Shown here piece by piece: positions 1-12,970 of a stretch of 64,000 bases of DNA (its first letter is position 1; every line of letters starts with the position of its first letter). Origin of the DNA: Chromobotia macracanthus (Eukaryota; Chordata; Actinopteri; Cypriniformes; Botiidae); NCBI GenBank assembly GCA_036877525.1, contig JAZGTH010000002.1, forward strand, positions 1,240,001-1,304,000, written 5' to 3'. The translations under genes and the position numbers were made by a program. The notes beneath the pieces were generated by a model. It ran no database searches and was not told the DNA's origin. It worked only from the letters and a program-made list of their open reading frames with translations.

Positions 1-334
1 CGGTACTGTAGCATCTGGTCTGACCAAAGGTTACCAGCTGGATCGTAAAATACATGGAGGAGAATAGAACTTCGAGTGGAGGGGGGCTGAGATCGATTAT
101 TACCCATCGGCACCAGGGAGTCTGTACCCCCACCTACCACCCATAGTTTAATTGCCAACCAGAACACCTCTGGCCTTTTGTTCCCCTCTTACCCTCTTAC
201 TGACAGAGGAATGCCTAAAAGGGGGGAGGATAGCTCTGCTCACGAAAGTGGGAAAAACCAGGTGACTGAAGGACTTTCAATACACATCAGGGAGAACTTT
301 TGTCTCAACTCAGCCACCAAAAGAGCTATCCAAA

Positions 335-387
<53 letters not shown>
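335..387. repeat. TG/TA dinucleotide microsatellite
   Basis: A short GT run passes into about 22 TA units. It adjoins the damaged 5' side of the Tc1-like copy. The small ORFs across it (poly Tyr-Ile) are artefacts. Confidence 0.95.
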
Positions 388-389
<2 letters not shown>

Positions 390-461
390 CTGACATGTAT
401 TCTATATACATCATATATGACTGTGTTGCCATGGCAAAGCAATAAATTTATGGCAACAAAT

Positions 462-1572
462 TTATGGCGATATGCTGAAGTTTAAACTGAGCATCAGAAT
501 GGGGAAGAAAGGGAATTTAAGTGACTTTGAACATGGAATGGTTGTTGGTGCCAGACGGGCTGGTCTGAGTATTTCAAAACTGCTGATCTACTGGGATTTT
601 CACGCACAACCATTTCGAGGGTTTACAGAGAATGGTCCGAAAAAGAAAAAATAGGCAGTGAGCGGCAATCGTGTGGACGAAAATGCATTGTTTAGGTCAG
701 AGGTCAGAGAAGAATGGACAGACTGGTTAGAGATTATAGAAAGACAACAGTAACTCAAATAAACACTTGTTACAACCAAGGTATGCAGAATACCATCTCT
801 GAACGCATAACACGTGGAACAATGAAGCATATGGGCAACAGTAGCAGAAGACCACACTGGGTGCCGCTCCTGTCAGCTAAAAACAGGAAATGGAGGCTAC
901 AATTCGCACAGGCGCACCAAAATTGGACAATAGAAGATTGGAAAAACGTTGCCTGGTCTGATGAGTCTCGATTTCTGCTGCGACATTCAGATGGTAGGGG
1001 CATAATTTGGCGTAAAGAACATGAAAGCATGGATCCATCCTGCCTTGTCTCAACGACTCAATGGCTGGGGTGGTGGTGTAATAGTGTGGGGGATATTTTC
1101 TTGGCACACTTTGGGCCCCTTTGTACCAACTGAGCATTGTTTAAACACCACAGCCTACCTGAGTATTGTTACTGACCATGTCCATCCCTTTATGACTACA
1201 GTGTACCCATCTTCTGATGGCTACTTCCAGCAGGATAATACATCATGTCACAAAGCTCAAATCATCTCAGACTGGTTTCTTGAACATGGCAATGAGTTTA
1301 CTTTACTAACATGGCCTCCACAGCCACCAGATCTCAATCCAATAGAACACCTTTGGGATGTGGTGGAACAGGAGATATGCATCATGGATGAGTAGTCGAC
1401 AAATCTGCAGCAACTGTGTGATGCTATCATGTCAATATGGACCACAATCTCTGAGGAATGTTTCCAACACCTTGTTGAACCTATGCCACGAATTAAGGCA
1501 GTTCTGAAGGCAAAAGGGAGTCCAGCTGAGTACTAGCAAGGTGTACCTAATAAAGTGGCCAGGAAGTGTATA
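462..1572 (+). mobile_element. Tc1-like DNA transposon, decayed copy
   Basis: A Tc1/mariner-type transposase (cut-and-paste DDE enzyme, TA target) can be followed in broken frames. Its start lies near 472-654, with a middle block at 714-1133 and a C-terminal block at 1021-1395. Visible motifs are WSDESRF around the first catalytic Asp, FQQDN around the second, and PDLNPIEHLWDVVE around the catalytic Glu. The 3' end has the typical 'gtgtacctaataaagtggcc' end near 1541-1560. Frames are broken by a stop near 652, at least two frameshifts and a stop at 1393-1395, so it cannot make transposase. The 5' inverted repeat is not recognisable; a TG/TA microsatellite and a dispersed repeat lie there instead. 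It lies antisense to mib2, in what should be a mib2 intron. Confidence 0.9.
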
Positions 1573-2034
1573 TCAAACTTGGGAGATATGCTTACTGTTG
1601 TGGGCTGATCACAATGATGTGGCTATTGTAAGTCACAGTTATAGCACCACCAACTTGCAACAGGAAGTGTGTCACTTACAAAACACACTAGTCTGTAAAT
1701 AGTCATAATTTATTTTTGTTATTACATACAAGCACCAGGTGGCGATGGTGCTGTAGTGCTTGTGCCTGTCATTATTGCTTGCAGCTATTTTAACAATTCA
1801 TAAATGGAGCTGCAAGGTCTGATTTCCCATATAATTCCAGGGATGGCTTCATTTGACCTTAAATGACAAAGTATGTAAATTAACCTTCAAACAAACAGAG
1901 TTTCAAACAGAGATGATGATAGAAAGGCAAAAGTTATGGACTGTAGCTTTAAGAATGCTCATGGAAATAACCAAACAATACAGCAATGTTTGACTAAAAT
2001 AAATTTGTTATAGCAATTTGTTTAAGTGTCTCAC

Positions 2035-2418
2035 CTATCTGTGCGTTATCGTACAAAAGAAGGTCGTAGGCGCCCTGGTAACCAGTCCGATAATTTGTAC
2101 GTGTTCCACTGTCCCACTGTACCACTACAGTTTTGTCGGGCGTAGTGGTGCTGCCCTGACGCCCGATTTCCACCACTGTGCCCACGTGGCCTTCGCCCTC
2201 ATCCTGGTTACCCCACTTCCAGTCCACGCCTCGAACCACACGCATGCCCACCTCCATGCTGCCACGTACCAGCTGGCTACAGTGGCCTGCTTCACCGTGC
2301 TTCCTGTGGGGGCGGGGCAGGGGGGCTGTGTGGAGAGCAGTGTTTGCAACTTGGGGTCGAGGTGCAGGGACCGGAAGGGTTTCAAGTAGGGGGGTCTCTG
2401 GAGACAGATCAGGGGTGA
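2035..2418 (-). CDS. mib2: mib2, exon coding the N-terminal MIB/HERC2 domain (partial gene)
   Basis: Mind bomb 2 is a RING E3 ubiquitin ligase that ubiquitinates Notch ligands to promote their endocytosis. This exon gives MEVGMRVVRGVDWKWGNQDE and the rest of the first MIB/HERC2 domain, ending in NYRTGYQGAYDLLLYDNAQI, a near match to vertebrate MIB2. The 3' splice site is a pyrimidine-rich tract ending in cacag before 2418; the donor is AGATAG|GTGAGA, with the last exon base at 2035 (phase 1, as expected at ...QIG). The likely ATG is at 2257-2255 (A at -3, G at +4). The frame stays open 5' of it to the acceptor for about 54 codons, so an extended N-terminus is possible. ZZ, ankyrin and RING exons are off the left edge. 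No second mib2 exon was found in 1-2034. Confidence 0.9.
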
Positions 2419-3739
2419 CTGTGCAAAAACACAAAAATAAACCAGACTCTTTACATTTGGTTCATGAGGTTAATTGTAGTTTGTATTAACAAATATTAAT
2501 TTGTTATTGTAATTTATAATGTTTATGAAGTGTGGCATATTGAAGTAGGCTTGGAAAAATGTAACCAGAGCACTTTTCAAATCAACATGAACCCTATTTT
2601 TTCCTAAAACACCCATTGTTTTCATTTTAAGCTATTCAAAATATGCATATGTAATATGTTGCTTCACCTCTGAAACAACTTTTTAAACTATGTTATTTAA
2701 GACTGAGAAGGCTTTCGGTTTGTCTGATTAGGGAGTTTTGTTTATGAAACCTGGTTGAACACATGCTGTACTACACAACACTGGAGTCAAACACCTGTCT
2801 GCCTGTCCTAATGCTTAAAACATGCTATTATCACACTCTTCTAAAACTGTACATGTATTAGCATGAGACTGGTGTTAGAGAAGCTGTAAATGTGTAATGT
2901 CTATTTTGAAAAATATGGTTATTTTGGCACCTGTAATCAAAATGAATTCCAAACACACATTTAAAGCATTATCAAGCAATCATGCAGTTTCTTCAGATAA
3001 TAACAGCTCTTTGCTAATGTCAAGACTGAATTTAGAATCAGAAAACACTGACTGCTGATAGAGGTCTCACGATATCATACTGCATGTCATGAAAATGTAA
3101 GACTCTGGTGTTGTCCTAGGAACTATTAATACAACAATCAGTATCACATAAAGGGTATTAGGCAGGTATTCTGTGTACAGTGTAAATAACTAAATGCACA
3201 AGCAAAAGTAGAAGTAGTTTGCCTGGAAAATAAAAAGAACTTGATGTTTCCTCTGGATTTATTACTACTTCTAAGAAGCATTTTGTGTCCATCACAAAAC
3301 TATATATTTCCATTGGTGATTGTTCAAAAATGAACACTGTTCATCCTCTTTTTTTGGCATATACATTTTTTTACAAAGTTTATATGCCTGTAAACAAAGA
3401 TGTTTGTAAGATATCTTAATGTCCTTTTAGTATTTCATTCTTTAGCAACTTCTTAGCGGGCAATTTTAAAGGGGCCCTATATAGTATAGTCACAGAGATG
3501 TTGGGATCTAAATGTGCCTCTATGAGTAAACTGTTAAATCTGACAGAATCTGTCAAAAACCAAATGTGGGATACTTTGCAAAAATCTGATACTTCAATTC
3601 TTTTTAAAACTGCCTTTCACTACTGAGATGGTCCTCTGTTAAGACATCATAGGTTATCCAAACTTGATTATCAATCTTTCTTGTCAATCTTATCATATCT
3701 GAAGGTTCCAGTTATAAATGTAGCTGCAACCAGCAATGA

Positions 3740-4500
3740 CAGCACTATGGTGCCAGGACCGGCCAGGAAGTCTTTAATATTTAAAGAGATTTACCTCACA
3801 CTTGGCAAATATATTTATTGTGGTGGACTGATGACATTGATATGAATATTCTGAGTCACAACTGGCAACAGGAAGTGTGTCACTTAAAACAAAATTTAAA
3901 ATAGTCAACTTAAATTAAGCCAAGATGCTTCAGACTTGGTCAGAATAATGTAGAGACATGGCTGATATAAAAAGGATTTATTTGGAAGGATTGATATTCT
4001 AAAAGGATTTATGACATCTTAAATACTGTTGCCAAAGCAACTTTAAACCATATTCATGTGTATTTGAGGTGCTTAACATGCTTGAAATGGCATGAAACTT
4101 TCACATTGTGGTTGGCCATTAGATGTGGGCAAAAGCCTTTTGACTAAAGTGACAGGGTTAATTTTGCCTACAGTCACCAAACTTGGTACATGGTTTGTTT
4201 TCATCAAGCTGGACAACTTTCAAAATTACATTTATTAGCTCTGCCCAACAGGAAGTCGGCCATTTTGGATTGTTTGTGGATTTTTTGTCAGTTCCAGGTT
4301 CTGGATTTTTAAATATTCCCCCTAGGAGATTTATGGGATTGACATCAAATTTTGCAACTGTTATGCAAAGACATTGAAGATGCTAAATTGCAAAGGGATT
4401 TTTGATATCTGGAATGGTTCTGTCATGGCGAGGCAATAAACGTATGGCGAAAAACAGAAACAGGAAGTTTAAAAATGTTTTAGCCAATGTTTCTAGCCAA
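3740..4500 (+). repeat. Dispersed teleost repeat, copy A
   Basis: The block contains phrases such as 'aaaattacatttattagc', 'cccaacaggaagtc' and 'ggcgaggcaataaacgtatg'. The same phrases recur in reverse complement at about 25.15-25.85 kb, and part recurs just upstream of the Tc1-like copy at 430-460. No coding capacity or terminal repeat was found, so the class is unknown. Confidence 0.7.
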
Positions 4501-5380
4501 AATAAAACATAACTACAAGACCGAAAAAAACATTCTCTTTATTAGTAACTTTAAAAAACCATCTGGTTAAGAAAAGTTGTATTTTTGTATTGCAAAATTA
4601 TGAATGAAAAGATATGAATGAAATATCAAAGCAAAGAAAATACCACATCTTAACCATGTAAACATTCTGTTATCTCAGTCAACTCAACATGTCAAGCGAA
4701 TTCAGCAGCAGTGTTATTAGCTGCAAATGTTTGTAAAACAAAAAATAACTAATAGCACTTTGAAGACCATTTTGGAAACATGATAAACATGTAGTAGTTT
4801 TTCCTTACAGGTTTCTTGAAAGGAAGACCAGTCTGTCTACTGTTTTACATGCTCTGTGACAGGTCACAATATTCCCACCAGCACTAAACATGCTCAGAAG
4901 AGTCATCAAACTCCATGATGTTAGACGCTGCGTTCTACACAGAACCCACACGTGCGGTTAATCCGGCGCGCCATCTTGTGGTCGGGAAATATTGACTCTT
5001 AATTATTCTACCATTGCTGTATTGGCAATGTATCTAATTGGATGTAGGCACTAATAGCTTTAAAAATCGTGACACCTCGATTTAAAAAAAATCAAATAAA
5101 ATTGTGTTAAAACGTAAATTCGAACTAATTGGAAAAATCACCCAGCCCTAACTTAGACTTTAAAAAATTAAATTATTTTCAGAATTAAATGCATGTAACA
5201 ACTATGCATCATTTTCTAAGGTGGCGATGGTACACTATTGCCTAGGCCTGTCAGCTATATTTAACATTCTTTAACCAGCAATTTGAATAACTGATCAACT
5301 AATATTATTTTTTATTAACTTTTTTTTCCAATGATCTATTTTTAATTATTGTACTGTAATTATTGTGCTGTTCACTGCTA

Positions 5381-5403
5381 TGTGTGTGTGTGTGTGTGTG
5401 TGT
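5381..5403. repeat. GT microsatellite
   Basis: Eleven perfect TG units. Confidence 0.95.
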
Positions 5404-5444
5404 AACCCAGCACTCCATACAAGTGCTCTGTTAAATGCAGAAGT

Positions 5445-8110
5445 CATTTCAAATCAAGTCAAGTTTATTGTTACATCACCTCAACACGTGTAGAGCACAT
5501 GTTGAGTGCAGCTCCAGACAGTGTAAATACAGTAAGTAAAACACATGTAACAGTAACAAAAAAATGTACATATAACAGTATGTAGTATATACAATAAACA
5601 AAATGGACAGTATATACATAATTGTACACAAAATTACAGATTTACAATATACATTATATGCACATGGACATGTTGTAGTGTACTTAATAAATATGTACAA
5701 TATACATATGTAACAATTTACATTTGTACACACAATATTTCCATTTAAATATATGTGTATATATACACACGCACACACATACATACATACATGACCACAG
5801 TAAATATACTATATTATGTAAAGTGTACTTACAAGACCAGTGAACAGGAACCTTTTTATGTGATGTATGAAATAGGAAAAGTGCAGTGTATGGAGAAGGG
5901 CGGGGGTGGATTGAGATTATTCAGTTCACATATTAAGTAATAGGACAGCTTAAGGAAAGATGGTGTCCCTTAGTTAGCTTGTGCAGGTCCGGATGCAGCG
6001 GTACCGTCTGCCTGAGGGCAGTAGGGAGAGCAGACCGTGACTTGGGTGGCTAGAGTCTCTGATGATCCTCCGGGCTTTTCTCAGACACCGCCTGTTGTAA
6101 ATATCCTGGAGGGAGGGAAGCTCACCTCCTGTGATGTGGTGTGCAGTTGGCAGTGGTGAAGAAGGTGGAGACTGCATCTGGGTGAGCTGACCATGTGAGG
6201 TCCTTAGTACTATGAACACCGAGGAACTTGAAGCTGTTGACCCGCTCCACTGGCCACCCATTGATGGTGATGGGGGTGTGTTCTCTTTCCTGTCTCCTCA
6301 ACAAGGACTCTTTCCTGTCTCCTCAACAAGGACTTGTTGTGGACTCAACATCTCTTTGATCTTGTCGATGTTGAGTGACAGGGGGTTCTCCTGACACACA
6401 GTCGTGGGTGTATAGGAAGTACAGGAGGGGGCTGAGAACACAGCCCTGAGGGGCTCCAGTGTTGAGGATCAGTGGGGAGGAGACGTTATTGCCCATTCTG
6501 ACCAGCTGACACCTGCTTCATAGGAAGTCCAGAATCCAGCTGCACAGGGAGCTGTTCAGACCCAAAGCCCTATGGTGTTGAATGTCCACGAACAGCATTC
6601 TCACATAGGTGTTTGTTTTTTCCAGGTGGGAGAGAGCAGTGTGTATGGTAAGTGCAACGGCATCGTCTGTAGATCAGTTGTCACAGTAGGCAAACTGTAG
6701 CGGGCCCAGTGAGGCAGGTAGTACAGAGCAGATGTAGTCTGTAGTCTCTCAAAGCACTTGCTGATGATGGGCATCAGAACAACAGGGCGCCAGTCATTCA
6801 AGCATGTGATCTTTGTTTTGGTACAGGCACAATGGTGGATGTTTTTAAGCATGAGGGAACCACAGATAGAGAGAGGGAGAGGTTGAAAATCTCCATAAAA
6901 ACACCTGCTAACTGGACTGCACATGCTCCGAGTACGCGGCCCGCAATGCCATCAGGACCCGCAGCCTTGCGAATATTCACCTGACGGAAGGACCGGGTGA
7001 CATCTGCTACAGAGACAGAGAGCATACTCGCATCTGTATCAGCGGTCACGGGAGCTCTCTCCACGGGCAGCAGCAGCACGGAAGAGTGGTCTGATTTGCC
7101 GAAGGGTGGGCGGGGAGGGACTTGTAGCCATCCCGGAAGGAAGAGTAATAGTGATCCAAAATCCGGTTTCCTCGTGTGTTGCATGTTATATGCTGGAAAA
7201 ACGTTGGTGTTATTGTCAACCTTTAACAAGGTTGGCCTTGTTAAAGTCACCAGTTATAATGAACGTGGCCTCAGGGTGCGCAGTTTCCTGTTCGCTTATA
7301 CTGCCATACAGTTCTTTGAGTGCCTGGTCTGTGTCAGCTTGAGGGGGAATGTGTACAGCTGTGATGATAACAGCCGTGAACTCCCTCGGCAGCCAGTATG
7401 GTCAACACAAAAGAATGAGGTATTTCAGGTCAGGGGAGCAAAAGGACTTGATAGAGTGCACGTTCCTTCAATCACACCAAGCGTCGTTGATCATAAAACA
7501 TACACTGCCTCCTCTGCTCTTCTCCGTGAGGTCTTTTGCCCTGTACTTGCGGTGCACAGAGAATGCAGCGGGCTCTGCGAGTCTGGAACCTTCACAGACA
7601 TCCAGGTTTTTGTAAGGCAGATAATGCAGCAGTTTCTCGCTGGTAGGAGTTACGTGACCTCAGTTCACAGAGTTTGTTGTCCATTAACCAGTAGAATGGT
7701 GGGGAACGGGGGTCAGAGAGCACGACGTCTCAGCCTGACGAGAACACCAGCTCTCTTTCCTATTTTTCGGGTGCACTTCTGAGGTCGCGGCTGGGCCATC
7801 CAGACAAAGGGCTGGTTGTGGACAATCTTTGAGAGAGAACTCAAAGAGAGAACTCAAAGTCCGGTTTCCGGTGAGCGACAGTGTAGCCAATATCCAAAAG
7901 TGTTTGTCATATACAATTAATATGACGACATCACGCATGAAAGACGACATGGTTACATACAGAATAAACAAACAAATAAACAAAAAAACTGTAGTGTCTC
8001 GACGGAGCTCGCAACACAGTTGCCATACTTGGCGCCATCTGGGATCCAAGTATGGGTATGGGTTTCGGGTATGGGTTACCATAGTTGACAAATATGTCAC
8101 TTCCACTTTT
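5445..8110 (-). mobile_element. L2/CR1-like LINE, near full length, decayed
   Basis: A non-LTR retrotransposon on the minus strand. From its 5' end: a GC-richer start near 8100 (ATGGCGCC), a degraded endonuclease region about 7.3-7.9 kb, then the start of reverse transcriptase at 6798-7250 with VNIRKAAGPDGIAGRVL. Next come fingers at 6601-6924 (LNDWRPVVLMPIISKCFERL) and the palm/thumb side at 6122-6304 (INGWPVERVNSFKFLGVHS) and 5974-6261 (LQDIYNRRCLRKARRIIRD). The 3' tail is 'caataaacttgacttgattt'-like near 5450-5470. Numerous frameshifts make it non-functional. It is the same superfamily as the 14.5-kb copy but clearly diverged from it. Confidence 0.85.
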
Positions 8111-8411
8111 TTTAGATGAATGCTAAAATTAGATTCAAAACTGCATATTCATCCAGCTGGTATGTTTACTTTACTGTAATTACATCACATAAACATTTTA
8201 TATCAATGTCATGCATTTATAACCAGATGCCATGTGCCATAATACATCACAGAGTTTAAATTATTTCTTATCTCAAAGCAGAATGGTGCTAATGTCCTCT
8301 GGAGTATTTACTGAATTGCAAACTCAGACTTGTTTTGGGAAAGTGTAAAATGACAAGTGTGTGTCAGTCTGTCAGTCCCAGCATGCATTTCAAGCTCAGT
8401 GACGTATAGTA

Positions 8412-9190
8412 TGGAGCCCGATCACTACCATTAATCTTACATTTACAAAATATAATTATAAATGCACAGGACGATTCACATGTACAAAATCAGATTCGTA
8501 ATTTCAAAATCCGATTCATAAACACACAAATTCAGATTCGTAAATTCAAAATACGATTCATAATTACACAAAATCAGAAACACGATTCATAAATCATCAA
8601 AATACGACACGTAATTTACAAATTGTCACACGTGCACAGTTCTCTTTGAATTTGTGTGTGGGTTTTTTGAGAGCTTTCTGGCATGTTGAGATTCACACAC
8701 ATCTTTTTTTGGGCAATGTCCTCTTTAGCCAATTGCATTGAGCTTTTGATTCACCAATCATAACACTTCTTCCTGAACTGATTCCTTTGAACTGAAATTC
8801 AAAGCTATCCGTGTACGTGTGACAATTTGTAAATTACTAATTGTATTTTGAATTTACAAATCTGATTTTGTTTACTTATGAATCATATTTTGAATTTACG
8901 AATCTGGTTTTGTGTATTTATAAATCGTATTTTGAATCTGCGAATCTGAATTTGTGCGTTTATGAATCGTATTTTGAATTAATAAAAATGTGATTTTGTA
9001 CATCGTGCTGTGCATTTACATTTACATTACATTTATTCATTTAGCAGACGCTTTTATCCAAAGCGACTTACAAGTGCAGAATACAACAAGTGAGTCAACC
9101 TGAAGAGGCAACTAGACACAGTAAGTGCTCATAATACATTTATGAATTATATTTTGTCAATGTATGATTCATGGTAGTGATCTGGCTCCA
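8412..9190. mobile_element. Fold-back (long inverted repeat) non-autonomous DNA element
   Basis: Outer ends are TGGAGCC at 8412 and GGCTCCA ending 9190, each flanked by TA. Inverted arms extend inward: 'gatcactaccattaatc' on the left matches 'tgattcatggtagtgatc' on the right, and both arms then carry runs of an imperfect unit of about 30-40 bp based on 'gattcgtaaattcaaaat'. The arms meet around a centre of about 170 bp between GTCACACGTGCACAG (8627) and CGTGTACGTGTGAC (8809). No ORF. TA duplication and fold-back arms suggest a MITE of a TA-targeting transposase. The right arm is interrupted by a SINE tail. Confidence 0.75.
9014..9135 (-). repeat. tRNA-SINE 3' tail fragment (reverse)
   Basis: Contains 'tttagcagacgctttta' followed by 'tccaaagcgacttacaa', a sequence common at the 3' end of teleost tRNA-derived SINEs. 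It sits inside the right arm of the fold-back element, splitting sequence that is continuous in the left arm. Confidence 0.7.
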
Positions 9191-9200
9191 TATATAGCCA

Positions 9201-9452
9201 CACTGCAAAAAAAAACTTTGCTGCCTTAAATTTTTAAGTTTAATCAATTTGGTTGCACAACTCATTTCAACTTATTCTTTCAACTAAATCTTAACTGGTG
9301 TGGAGTTGAGGTAACATATGAAACAGTAAAAAAAATTATTTTTAAGTAATACCAGTCAGGATTTAAAATATTAAGTTGAAATTACTTGTATAGCCAAGTT
9401 GATGAAACTTAATTTAAGGCATCAAAGTTTTTTTTTTTTTTACAGTGCAGTG
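9201..9452. mobile_element. Palindromic MITE
   Basis: Begins CACTGCAAAAAAAAACTTTG and ends in a T tract plus ACAGTGCAGTG. Inside, 'tgccttaaatttttaagttt' on the left mirrors 'aaacttaatttaaggca' on the right, so nearly the whole 250 bp folds on itself. No ORF. CACTG...CAGTG ends suggest a hAT-type MITE, but I could not confirm an 8-bp target duplication. Confidence 0.6.
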
Positions 9453-11800
9453 CATGTCACATGACAACAGTTTCATCATCATCATCTCACTATAGAGGAT
9501 CTACCAATCATATTCCTAATAAGATCACAATAACAATAGCAGTTTATGAGCTTCACAGACTGCACATTACCTCAGAAAGAATCCTCTGTTAGGGTTTCCC
9601 CTTCATTTTTATTACTGTAATGCAGACAAATCTCATTTTCATTATTGTAAGGTGTCTGGACCTTTTGACCTTGACCTTTTATCACATTGGCAATTCTAAT
9701 TAGATTCACATTATTGTAATACAGCAACTTTTTTACTGTATTATAGTAAAAATACTGCAATACTTCTTAACTTAAATAAACAAAGATTGCACAACAAGTA
9801 CAAACTACAAAACTTCATAATTTAAATAATCTTTTTCTATTACAGTAATGAAAATGCAATTTTTTTGCATTACATGAGAGAATTGAGGGTGGGGCATGTT
9901 TAACCGTCATAAAAATTATGTAACAATACATTTAATTCCTCAATGTAAATTATTTTATATTTAGATTTTAGTGTGAAATATATTATTGACAGATTTCTGG
10001 TGATTTACCCACACAGAAATAGCAGTACATTTCTACATTCTTTGGTAAGACAAAGCATGCACAAATCATAAAAAAGAACAACAAACTTAGAAAGTCAATA
10101 CACAGTAGCAGGTATGTATAAGCTAATACAATATCATCAACAAACTTTAGTTAACTGTGTAGTGGTTTAAATAGTTGTCTGCTTTACCTGGTGTAATGTG
10201 TTTGCAGTAATGTGTGTGAGTGCTTGAACACCCACTGAGTCCTGTAGACATCTCAAAACACAAGGACGGCACCAACATAAAAGTCCATCAGATAAGCCCC
10301 ATTTAACCAACTGACAAACAACAGAAAGAGAAATCAAAGGGAAGAAATCTGGGAATCACAGAGTAGTATTCATCCCAGGAACTCCCTTGTCACAGGCCTA
10401 AGTGTAGAGGAGGCACAGGGCCAGAGTGTCAGACACAGCAGATAATACTGCTGAGCCAATCAGAACTCACCACAGCCAGAGCTTATACTGAACCCATGTG
10501 TCGCTACACAAAGCAGCCAAAGTTGAGTCCTTCACGTGTCTTGTCAACACAGATTATCCAACACGGGGCAGGAAAAGGTTTTTACAGGTCACACACAAGG
10601 AAAACCAGTGGACCTACTGCTCATAGCTTTAGTTGCTGGAGTAACTATTTGAATGTCCACTGCACTGTATTACACTTTAAAATTCAGCAGAGGGGACACA
10701 TGATGTAAGCAAAGAGCTAAACATCCATAAAACAGGGGAAGCAAGACATATTTTTGTCTAATACACAAACACCTGCCAGCACAACAGCCTTGTGGCGTCT
10801 GTTCAGAGAGCCAAAACTCCAGCGCGTGTTTGTTCATCAAGTGCTTGTTCATCTATTAATATCCTGAGCTAATAAATATACACACAGCTGGTTTAGTGGG
10901 AATGCAATATATTACTGAAATACATGTCAGCCAAAGCATAGTGAAGTGGAGCAAAAGACAAGCTTAAAAACACAGAATGGTAAATAAGAAAACTGCTCTA
11001 CATTTTAAGCTGCTCAATTTTGCATCGTATTTAACTAAGGTATTATCTCAATCCCTGTACCAACTCTGCTCTGACCTGATTTAAAAGAAATCAAGAGAAT
11101 ATTCACACTTTGGATCTGGTCTGAACCCAGTCAGAACTAATTATGGATTCCCACATGTCAAATTACATTTCTGTAACGAATAAAAATGTATTGTCACTGA
11201 TGTTAACACAGTGTTTTTATCACTCATTCTCTAGTTTTTAAACCCTAAAGTAACTTTAGCTTTAGTATAAGCTCCCTGCAATATTTGTGCTATTGACAGA
11301 ATGACACACAAAATAGTGGGGTTGCTGAGGAGAGTAATCAGATTTATCCATGATTTTTAAAGCTGCAATCTATAACAATTTACAGACTGCAGCTTTATTT
11401 TTCTAAATAAAAAATGTTAATTATATTCTGGTAGACACTTAAATAAACACATCAACACTTAACAAAAACCTTGTAAAAGTACAGAGATCCACTAAAAAAC
11501 ACTCAAAACACCGTAGCAGCTGCATCGTAACAACCTAGCAACCACAGCACCATAATATCTAACAAGCCCCTCAGATAGGTTGTAAAAGACAAAAAATCTA
11601 GGTTTCACTAGGATTTGACAACAACCAGAAGGTGAGATTACAACACACAACATATTTATTTTTAAATATTTATTATATTTAGCATTACTACAAATGGTAT
11701 TATGATAACCATTTCACGTACAGGCTGAATGGTTGTGGACATTTAAATTCAGTATAATAATATTAACCAGATAGATACATTTTCTGAAGAAAATGTGAAA
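9453..11800. other. Non-coding stretch, nothing recognised
   Basis: AT-rich sequence with only short ORFs that lack splice signals, family motifs or codon bias. I see no gene or named repeat here. Confidence 0.55.
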
Positions 11801-11819
11801 GAAAATTCTGGAAAATTTA

Positions 11820-12970
11820 AACGATGATAACATGTTTCAACATGATGCTAATATGATTGCACATGGTGCTAATATTGTTTTAATATGATGATAGCATGAC
11901 TTAGCATGGTGTTAGCACAATGCTTGCATGATTTAGCATGATGCTAGCATGACTTAACATGATGTTAGCATGATGCTAATATGACTTAGCATGATGCTAG
12001 CAAGAAGTAACACGATATTAGCACGAGTTAGCATGATATTTCTAGCATGATTTAGCATGATAGTTATATTAAAATATCTTATTCATAATGTTATGAGGTT
12101 GCTAGGGTGATCTAAATGGTTGTTAGGGTGTGGTCTGGAAGGGCAATACCTAAGGCCCACTGACAGCCCACAATAAGGCCATAAATAGTCAAATAAGCCC
12201 ACTCACATGTTTCTAGAATGCTCTAATGCTGAGATATGGCTCATTCATTTTATTACATTGTTGCTACTGTACAGTATATGGTGCTATAGTGTAGCTACAC
12301 AGTTAATAGTGTAAAACCAATCGACGGATGTGTGTGTGAATAAAAAGTGCCAACTCCCATGTCTCTATGATGCTCTGGTGCTGAGATACAGCTAATTCAT
12401 GTTGACTGTTAGGGTGCTCTAAGTGGTGCTAGGGCATGTCTGGACAGTTTCAAGGTAATAATTAATGACTACTTGCCAGTCTGAGTCAAAAGCAGCCAAC
12501 CAATTGTCTCTACGATGTTCTGAGGCCTCTCACCTTTTTAAGTGGAAGTCAAAAGGTTGCTAGGGTACTGTTACTGGTTGCTAGGGTGTGGCTATGAAGT
12601 TAAAATGTCACTTGTCATTGTCACAATGTGATTTGTTTCAGCTTACTAAGCTGAGCAATATGAGCCCACCCCCAAGTCTCTACGACATTCTGATGCGGAG
12701 CTAAACGTCACAAAATTCAGCCCAATGTTAAGTCAAGTTCGCCCACTTTTTCGTACACCCTTAAAACATTGTACACCCAATCACTTATAAGAGTCATAGC
12801 ACACCTCATCAATACGCCAGGCGGTTTGACCCCTCATTCATGGGTCTACAACAAACCGTGCGGGATGAGTTATGTACCAAAGTTTTGTCCAGAAATAGTA
12901 GTAGTAGTATGCAAGAGAATAATAGTGAGGCTTTGCTTTGCAAGCACCACTAACTATGGCTTGATGAACA
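11820..12970 (+). repeat. Composite dispersed repeat with TAGCATG array, copy A
   Basis: 11820-12060 is an irregular array of about 20-bp units around 'gatgctagcatgacttag'. It continues into 'gttgctagggtgatctaaat' and ends near 12960 with 'tttgcaagcaccactaa'. The same order is found at 41160-41580 in the same orientation, and a TAGCATG array also appears near 32.3 kb. No ORF; class unknown. Confidence 0.75.

Larger units (their letters stand above)
2500..5440. other. AT-rich non-coding stretch with dispersed repeat
   Basis: No gene recognised. 2500-3700 shows nothing I can name. About 3740-4500 is a dispersed repeat (separate entry). 4500-5380 is unremarkable AT-rich sequence ending in a GT run. 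Confidence 0.6.

Noticed and set aside
7684..8106. 140-codon minus ORF as a host gene
   Set aside because: Lies in the 5' part of the antisense LINE, shows no conserved host domain, and has no splice context.
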